From Calditrichota bacterium (GTDB taxonomy: Bacteria; Calditrichota; Calditrichia; Calditrichales; Calditrichaceae): a stretch of 6,935 nt of DNA. The stretch is from assembly GCA_024278715.1 (NCBI GenBank), contig JAJRSN010000477.1, positions 1 to 6,935 of the forward strand, read 5' to 3'. A model generated the notes under the pieces. That model was not told where the DNA came from. It searched no databases and saw nothing but the letters and a program-made list of their open reading frames with translations. Position numbers and translations under genes: made by a program. Of this stretch, positions 1 to 6,173 are shown one piece after another (positions within the stretch are counted from its first letter, which is position 1; each line of letters begins with the position of its first letter).

Positions 1-175
1 AACTGTGGATCCGGTTGTGGTCTGGCAGAATAGTCTGCTCTATTTGCGCAAGGCGATTGATCTCGGAAAACAGTTGGATTATTTTGTTTACCCGGGCGAC
101 GAACACAACATGCGCGGCAAGGATCGCGTCCATCTTTACCAGAAGATCACCGATTATTTTACGAAGAATTTGTAA
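1..175 (+). CDS. S9-family serine peptidase (DPP IV/prolyl oligopeptidase type), C-terminal fragment
   Basis: This is an open frame from base 2 to a TAA at 173-175, 57 codons; the gene begins before the window. The fragment reads 'TVDPVVVWQNSLLYL...' and then 'YPGDEHNM', ending 'ITDYFTKNL'. This matches the end of the alpha/beta-hydrolase domain of S9 peptidases, where the catalytic Asp precedes 'xxVxxQNS' and the catalytic His lies in 'Y..xxxH'. The Asp (codon 8-10) and the His (codon 104-106) are 32 residues apart, the same spacing as Asp708-His740 in human DPP IV. The nucleophile Ser would lie upstream and is not visible. Such enzymes cleave dipeptides, often after proline, from peptide N-termini and are commonly exported or periplasmic; localisation cannot be judged here. 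The exact subfamily (DPP IV, acylaminoacyl peptidase or related) is uncertain. A strong terminator follows about 110 bp downstream. Confidence 0.85.
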   Translation, partial: TVDPVVVWQNSLLYLRKAIDLGKQLDYFVYPGDEHNMRGKDRVHLYQKITDYFTKNL

Positions 176-286
176 TTCCGGTAAAACATCAGGCGCACTG
201 AACGTAAAGGAGATTTCTTTTTACGCCCTTTCGGAATGCGGATTTGAAAAAAGAGGGATGGCGGACAGGAAAATCGATGATATTAG

Positions 287-310
287 AAAAGGCGGCTCGC
301 GCCGCCTTTT
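287..310. terminator. Symmetric (bidirectional) rho-independent terminator
   Basis: AAAAGGCGGC, a TCGC loop and GCCGCCTTTT form a perfect 10-bp stem with a GC-rich core, flanked by A4 on the left and T4 on the right. Either strand therefore reads as hairpin plus U-tract. It lies between the convergent S9 peptidase gene (stop at 175) and pepD (stop at 601), so it can end transcripts from both sides, although it is about 290 bp beyond the pepD stop. No other convincing terminator was seen for pepD. Confidence 0.85.
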
Positions 311-326
311 ATTATTTAACACTGAG

Positions 327-526
327 ATCCTTGCTTTTTTTGACGGAAAAGGGTGTAAAGGTGTAAGAGTTAAGAGTTAAGGGTTGCTGGTTTCTGGTTA
401 CTCGTCGCTAATTCGTTAATCGTTACTCGTTAAGGGTTAAGGGTGTAAGCGTTAAGTGGGTGTTACTCGTTACTTGTCACCCTGTTACTCATCACTCATT
501 ACGCATTACGCATTACGCATCACGAC
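327..526 (+). repeat. Heptamer-rich repeat block R1
   Basis: This is a 200-bp block built of degenerate 7-base units. The left edge (327-358) is a non-heptameric segment 'ATCCTTGC...GTGTAA' matched 30/32 by the inverted copy at 5955-5986. Units with TAA on the plus strand follow (356, 364, 371, 378 and again 431, 438, 446, 453). The right part (463-522) has units reading TTAC or TCAC on the plus strand, so TAA or TGA on the minus strand at 463, 470, 477, 485, 492, 499, 506, 513 and 520. Two 25-bp stretches (439-463 and 502-526) are identical in inverse orientation to 5940-5964 and 5863-5887. The block lies downstream of pepD, before the bidirectional terminator, so it would be transcribed in the pepD 3' region. 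Bases 527-600 hold nothing I recognise. Confidence 0.85.
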
Positions 527-600
527 CTTGTCACTTTCCCTTAATCAATAACTATTAACGACTTACCTCCTGTATGGTACTGGCTTGTCCAGGTTACTTT

Positions 601-2055
601 TTACTCAATCTTCTTGAGAATTTCCAGTAAAAATTCCCAGACATTTTTAACCGATTCAATCCGGATTTTCTCATCCGGCGAATGGGCGCCCGTGATATCA
701 GGTCCAAAAGAAATCATGTCCATTCCGTTGTACTTTTCGCCGATAATTCCGCATTCCAGTCCCGCGTGAATAGCCGTGACTTCCGGTTCCTTACCGAACT
801 TTTCTTTGTAAATGGATTTACAGATTTGCAGCAATCTGGAATCGGGATTGGGCTGCCATGCCGGGTAACCGTCGTTCTGTTCGACCTCAAAATCGCCCAA
901 TTCGCCAAGCGCTTTTACCTTGTCCGAAACATCCGTAATCGAAGAGGCGATCGCCGAACGCTGCGAAGTCAACATCTCCACTTTATCGTCGGCGGTTTTA
1001 ATCGTCGCCAGATTAGTCGAAGTTTCCACCACGCCCTCCATGGCGCGGCTCATCGCAATAACACCGTGAGGCATGGCGTACAAAACAGCAACCAAACGAT
1101 CTTTAAACTGCGTGCCGAATACCTTTTGGGCTTTGGGTTGTTCCTGGACGCTTACGGTTACCTCTTTATCCGTAAACTTCAGTTCATCTCTGAAAATCTG
1201 CTGATATTTTTGAACAAAAGCCCGAAGCCTGTCAACCTGATCCGCAGGAACATCGATCACTGCTTCAGCCTCACGCGGAATGGCGTTATGCGCGCTTCCG
1301 CCGTTAATTGCCGAAAGGTGGTAGTGAAACTCGTTGTTCAAATTGTAAAGCGCCCGCGCCAATAATTTGATTGCGTTTCCAAAGCCTTCATGAATGTTTA
1401 ATCCCGAGTGTCCGCCGCGTAAACCGCCGACTTTCAGCAAAAAGGTCTTGTAATCTGAGTGCGGCTCAACAAAGTCGATGTTTTTACAGAGAATCGTGTT
1501 CTGTCCCCCGGCGCATCCGATAAACAGAGTCGTTTCTTCTTCGGAATCGACATTGAGCAGATAGCGACCCTTCACAAAATCGCTTTTTAAAGAAGTGGCG
1601 CCGGTTAAACCTGTTTCTTCGTCAACGGTGAACAGAAATTCAAGCGGAGGGTGCGCAATCGAATCGTCTTCCATCAAAGCCATTGCCATGGCGATGGCAA
1701 TTCCGTTATCGGCGCCGAGCGTTGTTCCATCTGCCGTTACCCAGCCATCCTCGATTTTCATTTTAATAGGGTCCTTCGAAAAATCGTGCTGCGTGTCGTT
1801 ATTCTTCTCGCAAACCATGTCCATGTGTCCCTGAATCACACAGGTCGGTCGGTCTTCCATTCCCGGAGTGGCGGCTTTGCGGACGATAATATTTCCAACC
1901 TCGTCCCGATCCCACGAAAGACTGCGCTTTTCCGCGAAATCTATTAAAAAGTTTCTAATCTTTTCTTCTTTCTTTGAGCAACGGGGTATCTGTCCGATAG
2001 CATAAAAATTCTTCCATACCAGTTTTGGTTCCAACGCTTCAATAACTTCTCGCAC
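601..2055 (-). CDS. pepD: Cytosol non-specific dipeptidase / aminoacyl-histidine dipeptidase (M20C)
   Basis: The product is a 484-residue Zn-dependent dipeptidase, the family's usual size (about 485), which hydrolyses Xaa-His dipeptides such as carnosine and other dipeptides in the cytosol, completing peptide breakdown. The N-terminal metallopeptidase half carries H77-x-D79 in 'VIQGHMDMVCEKN', D116 in 'GADNGIA', E146-E147 in 'VDEETG' and D170 in 'LNVDSEEE'. The C-terminal end carries H458 in 'GPDITGAHSPDE'. These correspond, with a constant offset of three, to the Vibrio PepD metal ligands H80, D119, E150, D173 and H461 and the catalytic D82 and E149. The 'GGHSGLNIH' segment (214-222) belongs to the lid/dimerisation region. 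All active-site residues are present, so the enzyme should be active. The start is GTG (2053-2055), chosen because AAAGGAG lies 6 bases upstream. It is transcribed divergently from glgX and convergently to the S9 peptidase gene. There is no signal peptide. Confidence 0.96.
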   Translation of the reverse strand: MREVIEALEPKLVWKNFYAIGQIPRCSKKEEKIRNFLIDFAEKRSLSWDRDEVGNIIVRKAATPGMEDRPTCVIQGHMDMVCEKNNDTQHDFSKDPIKMKIEDGWVTADGTTLGADNGIAIAMAMALMEDDSIAHPPLEFLFTVDEETGLTGATSLKSDFVKGRYLLNVDSEEETTLFIGCAGGQNTILCKNIDFVEPHSDYKTFLLKVGGLRGGHSGLNIHEGFGNAIKLLARALYNLNNEFHYHLSAINGGSAHNAIPREAEAVIDVPADQVDRLRAFVQKYQQIFRDELKFTDKEVTVSVQEQPKAQKVFGTQFKDRLVAVLYAMPHGVIAMSRAMEGVVETSTNLATIKTADDKVEMLTSQRSAIASSITDVSDKVKALGELGDFEVEQNDGYPAWQPNPDSRLLQICKSIYKEKFGKEPEVTAIHAGLECGIIGEKYNGMDMISFGPDITGAHSPDEKIRIESVKNVWEFLLEILKKIE

Positions 2056-2331
2056 GTTTATCTCCTTTCAATTTAATTATTCTTTGATTTTGTAAATTAA
2101 AGAATATTCCGCTAAAATAAAAATGGTTTACACATTCTTATGTTATTTTTTTACTACATTTTTACACAATCGGGCAATAAAGATTTTACCTTATCCCTCT
2201 TTTCGCTTAAATTTTAAAAAACGTTGAGTAAAAACCGAGATTAAATCCGAGGTTGAAAAGCCGAAATTCAAAACAGGTTTGTTCATAATTCCGATTCTGA
2301 AGATGAGCAAGCCACTTTAAGGCTGTTAAAA
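2056..2331. other. Divergent pepD/glgX intergenic region
   Basis: This 276-bp AT-rich spacer must hold the promoters of both pepD (leftward) and glgX (rightward). No confident -35/-10 pair is visible. The best -10-like box toward glgX is CATAAT at 2284-2289, without a good -35 at 17 bases. Part of the spacer (2235-2294) carries CCGA words at 2235, 2247, 2261 and 2291, resembling the degenerate repeat at 5611-5700. No ORF or RNA gene is recognised. Confidence 0.5.
2062..2068 (-). promoter_or_regulatory. Shine-Dalgarno sequence fixing the GTG start of pepD
   Basis: On the minus strand AAAGGAG is followed by a 6-base spacer (ATAAAC) and then GTG. This supports the rare start codon and the N-terminus 'MREVIEAL'. 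Confidence 0.85.
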
Positions 2332-4452
2332 ATGAAAAATATAATAGATCGAATCACGCGCAACAAAGTTTTGTCCGTTATTAATCCGAGATTTGAGATA
2401 GATCGCGGATCGCCCTTCCCTTTTGGCGCCACGCTCATGCACAGGGGCATAAACTTCGCTCTTTTTTCTCCCCATGCAAAATCTGTTTCATTGGTTCTGT
2501 TTCAGGACTGTACAAAAGAGCGTTTGATCGAATTTCCGCTCGATCCGAAATTTAACCGCACCGGACACGTGTGGCACGCCTTTATTACGGGTCTGGATCA
2601 CGGAATTAAATACGGCTTCCGGATATTAGGCGAGGAAAAACACAATCCGGTTGACGAACGCATTGTTTTATTGGACCCGTATGCCCGCATCACCTGTGGG
2701 GGACAGAAATGGGGACATCCGCTTAAAGTTGAACGCGACGGTAAAAAGCATACGTTCCGCGTTTCGGCGATTGTTGACAACACTTTTAATTGGGGTAACG
2801 ACGCTCCGTTAAACGTTCCCCTAAAAGACACCATTATTTATGAGCTTCATTTGCGGGGTTACACCATTCACCATTCATCCGGCGTAAAAGCCAAAGGGAC
2901 ATTCCTCGGCTTAACCGAAAAGATTCCTTATCTAAAAGAATTGGGCGTTACGGCGGTTGAACTCATGCCAATTACCGATTTTGACGAAACTGGTATCGAT
3001 CGGGTCAATCCGCGGAACGGCGAACAATTACTCAACTTTTGGGGATATGATCCCATCAGCTTTTTCGCTCCGAAATCGGCTTACGCCTTTAACAACAAGG
3101 AAGATAAGGTAATCATCGAATTCAAAAGAATGGTCAAAAAATTTCACGAGGCGGGAATCGAGGTGATTTTGGATATGGTGTTCAATCATACCGGTGAAGG
3201 CGGCGAAGGCGGACCGATTTTTCATTTTAAGGGATTGGACAAAACGATTTATTATTTGACCGATCCGAAAACCGGCGAGTATCTGAATTTTTCCGGCTGC
3301 GGCAACACCCTTAACTGTAACCACCCGGTCGTTCGCGACATGATATTGGACAGTCTTCGTTACTGGGTAATGGAAATGCATGTCGATGGCTTCCGGTTTG
3401 ATCTGGCTTCCATTCTGGGTCGCGGAAGAAACGGAGAAGTGCTTTCCAATCCTCCTTTGATCGAGCGCATTGCCGACGATCCGATTCTGGCGAATACAAA
3501 ATTGATAGCCGAAGCCTGGGACGCCGCGGGATTGTATCAGGTGGGAGATTTTCCGCATTTTCAACGCTGGATGGAATGGAACGGAAAATTCAGAGACGAC
3601 ATCCGGCGGTACGTTCGCGGCGACAAAGGAATGGTGCCTAAATTAGCCACTCGCCTTTCGGGCAGCGCCGACCTTTACGAAGACGACGGACGCGAACCTT
3701 ATCACAGCGTAAATTTTGTAACCTGCCACGACGGCTTTACTCTGGAAGACCTGGTTTCGTACAACGAAAAACACAATTGGGAAAACGGCGAAAACAACCG
3801 CGACGGATCGGACGTCAACTTTAGCTGGAATTGCGGCGTGGAAGGCAAATCTTCCGATCCCCTGATTTCAAAACTTCGGGCGCGACAAAAACGAAATTTG
3901 CTGACTATTTTGCTGCTCTCGCAAGGCGTGCCCATGCTCCTTGCCGGCGACGAATTCGGACGAACACAAAAGGGCAACAACAACGCCTATTGTCAGGACA
4001 ATGATATTAGCTGGATCAACTGGCGGCTGGTCGATGAGAATAACGACCTGTTGCGATTCGTAAAATTATTAATCGCCTTCAGAGAAAAACATTCTTCGTT
4101 AAGACGCACCCGCTTTAAAGTTGAAACGATCGACGGTAAGCCGGAGATGAGCTGGCACGGATTAAAGGTCGGTCAACCGGACTGGTCGGAAAACTCCCGT
4201 TGTCTGGGTTTGCTTTATGCCGCCAATCCGAAAACCGGTGATCCCGATATGTATCTGATGTTTAACGCGGAAAAGGTTCAAAATCGGTTCGAACTTCCTC
4301 CCGCTTCGGCGAACCGCCGCTGGCACGTGTTTATCGATACGTTCAAAGAACCGCCGGAAGATATTTTTGAAGAAGAACGCACGCCGCCGGTAAACAATCA
4401 AAGCCTGTACACAGTGGGAGCTTATTCGACTGCGGTGTTGATTAGCCGGTAA
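2332..4452 (+). CDS. glgX: Glycogen debranching enzyme GlgX / isoamylase (GH13_11)
   Basis: This 706-residue alpha-1,6-glucosidase removes short branches from phosphorylase-trimmed glycogen or similar polyglucan in the cytosol. The order is an N-terminal CBM48/E-set domain (about 26-120, 'PFPFGATLMHRGINFALFSP'), a GH13 catalytic barrel (about 165-585) and a C-terminal beta domain. The conserved GH13 regions are intact: region I 'DMVFNH' (281-286), region II 'GFRFDLAS' with nucleophile D357, region III 'LIAEAWD' with acid/base E394, and region IV 'TCHDGF' with H466 and transition-state D467. 'NNNAYCQDNDISWINW' (549-564) is typical of GlgX/TreX/isoamylase proteins, and the length fits. The ATG at 2332 has a modest upstream TTAAGG (2317-2322, 9-base spacer). 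No other glycogen gene lies beside it; the next gene downstream encodes a GSCFA protein 58 bp away, possibly cotranscribed. Isoamylase and TreX are the close alternatives, and sequence alone does not settle substrate preference. Confidence 0.95.
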   Translation: MKNIIDRITRNKVLSVINPRFEIDRGSPFPFGATLMHRGINFALFSPHAKSVSLVLFQDCTKERLIEFPLDPKFNRTGHVWHAFITGLDHGIKYGFRILGEEKHNPVDERIVLLDPYARITCGGQKWGHPLKVERDGKKHTFRVSAIVDNTFNWGNDAPLNVPLKDTIIYELHLRGYTIHHSSGVKAKGTFLGLTEKIPYLKELGVTAVELMPITDFDETGIDRVNPRNGEQLLNFWGYDPISFFAPKSAYAFNNKEDKVIIEFKRMVKKFHEAGIEVILDMVFNHTGEGGEGGPIFHFKGLDKTIYYLTDPKTGEYLNFSGCGNTLNCNHPVVRDMILDSLRYWVMEMHVDGFRFDLASILGRGRNGEVLSNPPLIERIADDPILANTKLIAEAWDAAGLYQVGDFPHFQRWMEWNGKFRDDIRRYVRGDKGMVPKLATRLSGSADLYEDDGREPYHSVNFVTCHDGFTLEDLVSYNEKHNWENGENNRDGSDVNFSWNCGVEGKSSDPLISKLRARQKRNLLTILLLSQGVPMLLAGDEFGRTQKGNNNAYCQDNDISWINWRLVDENNDLLRFVKLLIAFREKHSSLRRTRFKVETIDGKPEMSWHGLKVGQPDWSENSRCLGLLYAANPKTGDPDMYLMFNAEKVQNRFELPPASANRRWHVFIDTFKEPPEDIFEEERTPPVNNQSLYTVGAYSTAVLISR

Positions 4453-4510
4453 TTTAACAACAACGGGATGGATTGTTCGTTGATGCAAAATAAACTCAAC
4501 GGGTAAAATT

Positions 4511-5515
4511 ATGCGATTCCGGACTGAATTGGAAGTTCAAAAAGCGGCAAAACTTATTGAACACAGCGACAAAATTATTACAGTCGGATCATGCTTTGCG
4601 GAACACATTGCCGCGCGGTTGAAGGATCACTACTTCGCGGTTTTGGATAATCCCTTTGGCGTGTTGTACAATCCACTGTCTATCGCAAACGCCTTTGAAA
4701 TTATCATCGAAAAAAAATTCTTTAAAGAAGAAGACCTATTCTTTTATCAAAAAGAATGGCACAGCTTCTGGCATCACAGTTCATTTTCACATCACGACAG
4801 GAACATCTGTCTGCAAAGAATAAACAACAGCATCGCGAACGCGCATCAATTCCTGAAACAGGCAAAATGGATTATTCTGACCTTCGGAACCGCTTTTGTT
4901 TACTATCATCTCCCGCAGCGCGCCCCGGTAGCCAATTGCCACAAACTTCCCGAAAAACAATTCCGACGCAAATTGGCGGATGTCGCCGAACTTACAAACG
5001 CCCTGCAAAAAACAATAAGCCGAATTCGCGCCTTTAATCCCCATATCAATCTGATTTTCACAGTAAGCCCGATTCGTCATTTGCGGGACGGCTTCGTCGA
5101 AAATCAGAAAAGCAAAGCAACGTTGATTTTAGCCGTTCATCAAATAATTCGGAATTTTTCCGATTCTTTTTACTTTCCGGCTTATGAACTGCTGACGGAC
5201 GATCTGCGGGATTACCGCTTTTACGAACCCAATTTAACCCATCCCAATCAATTGGCTTTCGATTATATCTGGGAAAAATTCAATCGGATGTTTTTTGACA
5301 AAAACACTTTAGACGCGCTTAAAGATTTTTCAAGACTAAAAAAATCACTGCGGCATAAAGCGGTAAATCCCGAATCTCCGGCGCACAGGCAATTTTTACG
5401 GCGAACGTTGAAATTCACAGAAGAACTGGAAAAAAAATACCCTTACGTTCAATTAGATAAGGACAAAATTTTTATTGAGGAACAATTGCTCAAAAATAAG
5501 ATGCGTAACAAGTAA
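4511..5515 (+). CDS. GSCFA-domain protein (SGNH-hydrolase-like)
   Basis: This 334-residue protein belongs to the family named after its GSCFA motif, seen here at residues 26-30 in 'ITVGSCFAEHIA'. It starts 'MRFRTEL' and has 'NPFGVLYNPLSIANAF' (47-62), 'LTFGTAFVYY' (123-132), 'TVSPIRHLRDG' (184-194), 'YFPAYELL' (221-228) and 'HPNQLAFDYIWEKF' (244-257). GSCFA proteins are thought to resemble SGNH/GDSL esterases. S27 would then be the nucleophile and an Asp/His pair near 'DYRFYEPNLTHPN' (234-246) would complete the site; this is inference from motif layout. The substrate is unknown. The charged C-terminal tail (about 262-334) looks family-variable. There is no signal peptide, and the upstream Shine-Dalgarno is weak (GGG at 4501-4503). 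It follows glgX by 58 bp without a clear terminator, so cotranscription is plausible. The final codons and the TAA stop lie inside a heptamer repeat. Confidence 0.88.
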   Translation: MRFRTELEVQKAAKLIEHSDKIITVGSCFAEHIAARLKDHYFAVLDNPFGVLYNPLSIANAFEIIIEKKFFKEEDLFFYQKEWHSFWHHSSFSHHDRNICLQRINNSIANAHQFLKQAKWIILTFGTAFVYYHLPQRAPVANCHKLPEKQFRRKLADVAELTNALQKTISRIRAFNPHINLIFTVSPIRHLRDGFVENQKSKATLILAVHQIIRNFSDSFYFPAYELLTDDLRDYRFYEPNLTHPNQLAFDYIWEKFNRMFFDKNTLDALKDFSRLKKSLRHKAVNPESPAHRQFLRRTLKFTEELEKKYPYVQLDKDKIFIEEQLLKNKMRNK

Positions 5516-5561
5516 CGAGTAAAATTAAAGATTAAAGTTCTTACAAGATTAAAGATTAAAG
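5501..5561 (+). repeat. Stop-rich heptamer tail at the end of the GSCFA gene
   Basis: Units GCGTAAC, AAGTAAC and GAGTAAA are tandem at 5503-5523, with TAA at 5506, 5513 and 5520, one in each reading frame. The middle one is the stop codon of the GSCFA gene. Two copies of ATTAAAGATTAAAG follow (5524-5537 and 5548-5561), also with a 7-base period. The unit type matches those in R1 and R2. Confidence 0.75.
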
Positions 5562-5610
5562 CAATGATAGCAAACGGCAATCTTTGCTTATTAAAAATCT
5601 AACTGCTAAA

Positions 5611-5700
5611 CCTCGATATTAAATCCAAAATCCGAATATCGAAATCCGAAACAAATTCGAATGACTGAATGACAGAAATTAAAAACAAAACTTTGTTAAC
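5611..5700. repeat. Degenerate ATCCGAA-type intergenic repeat
   Basis: The stretch is built from near-copies of short words: 'AAATCCAAAATCCGAATATC', 'GAAATCCGAAAC' and 'AAATTCGAATGAC', then a run of 'GACAGAAATTAAAAACAAAA'. It has no reading frame or hairpin that I trust. Similar AAATCCGAAA-rich filler occurs between genes of many environmental bacteria as I remember it; that is recollection, not a search. Confidence 0.55.
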
Positions 5701-5738
5701 GAAGAATATTCTAAAATTCAGGTACTGTGCAGTTTGAG

Positions 5739-5782
5739 TAAAGCCCCCCTTTAAAGGGGGGGGAAATTAAAAGGGGGGCTTA
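5739..5782. repeat. C/G-run palindrome with two competing hairpins
   Basis: AAGCCCCCCTTT (5741-5752) pairs perfectly over 12 bp with AAAGGGGGGCTT (5770-5781) around a 17-base loop. The same C run also pairs with AAAGGGGGG directly following it (5753-5761), giving an 18-bp palindrome at 5744-5761. Thus one C-arm has two G-arms, G8 (5756-5763) and G6 (5773-5778). No U-tract follows, so it is not a classical terminator, though it could protect or end the transcript of the GSCFA gene. It resembles short REP/MITE-like elements. Confidence 0.75.
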
Positions 5783-5810
5783 AATTCAGAATAAATCGAT
5801 ATTCAACAAA

Positions 5811-5986
5811 GTCGTGACGAGTGACAGGAGAAGCCGCTTAACGCTTACACCCTTAACGAATTGTCGTGATGCGTAATGCGTAATGCGTGATGAGTAACAG
5901 GGTAACAAGTAACGAGTAACGAGTAACAAGGGACGAGTGACACCCACTTAACGCTTACACCCTTTTCCGCCCAAAAAAGCAAGGAT
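5811..5986 (-). repeat. Heptamer-rich repeat block R2, inverted copy of R1
   Basis: The reverse complement of this block aligns with R1: 5955-5986 with 327-358 (30/32), 5940-5964 with 439-463 (25/25) and 5863-5887 with 502-526 (25/25). On the plus strand, stop triplets sit at 5867, 5874, 5881, 5888, 5895, 5903, 5910, 5917, 5924 and 5938, with one broken unit (GGA at 5931). The single 8-base step, within ACAGGGTAAC, falls at the same place as in R1. An 18-bp direct repeat CTTAACGCTTACACCCTT (5837-5854 and 5947-5964) brackets the heptamer array. R2 lacks the left-hand plus-strand section of R1 and has an extra flank at 5811-5862. Confidence 0.85.
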
Positions 5987-6173
5987 TTTAACGTTAATAT
6001 ATTAATAAACCAAATATCCGGATAAAAATAGGTTCGGCAGTTATTGCGAATCCGCCATTAATTAAAAATATTTGGATTAAATAAAAATTATTTTGGAAAT
6101 TAGCGCTGCGAAAACCAAATTTGTGAAGTTTATTGTTTGCATTTAAATGTTGAATTTATCATATTTTAAGATT
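5987..6173 (+). promoter_or_regulatory. AT-rich leader upstream of rsmE, presumed promoter region
   Basis: This very AT-rich stretch lies between R2 and rsmE. A weak sigma70-like pair is possible: TTGCGA (6044-6049), a 17-base spacer and AATATT (6067-6072), each 4/6 to consensus. CCAAATAT (6010-6017) and ATATTTGG (6068-6075) form an inverted word pair around it, which could be an operator or chance in AT-rich DNA. No ORF is recognised. Confidence 0.3.

Noticed and set aside
203..225. CGTAAA...TTTACG hairpin after the S9 gene, with an AAAGGAG word
   Set aside because: Short AT-rich stem, no U-tract, and no frame follows the Shine-Dalgarno-like word.
15..380. 121-codon plus-strand frame overlapping the S9 peptidase tail
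   Set aside because: It overlaps the well-supported S9 frame, runs through the terminator hairpin into the repeat block, and its product resembles nothing.
423..446. Telomere-like TTAAGGG repeats
   Set aside because: Only two to three degenerate units in an internal intergenic repeat; no sign of a linear replicon end.
463..526. Possible CRISPR array
   Set aside because: The units are 7 bases in direct tandem without unique spacers, and there are no cas genes.
565..571. Orphan AGGAGGT on the minus strand downstream of pepD
   Set aside because: No start codon at proper spacing opens a frame longer than a few codons.
682..1365. 227-codon plus-strand frame inside pepD
   Set aside because: It is antisense to a fully conserved PepD with all metal ligands; its composition is typical of a shadow frame.
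3028..3564. 178-codon minus-strand frame inside glgX
   Set aside because: It is antisense to the conserved GH13 regions I-III; no start signal or recognisable domain.
4463..4484. CAAC/GTTG imperfect hairpin between glgX and the GSCFA gene
   Set aside because: Seven pairs with a bulge and no U-tract; not a credible terminator.
5516..6146. tRNA or other structured RNA gene in the long spacer
   Set aside because: No cloverleaf, T-loop GTTCRA context or recognisable RNA family was seen; the stretch is repeats and AT-rich sequence.
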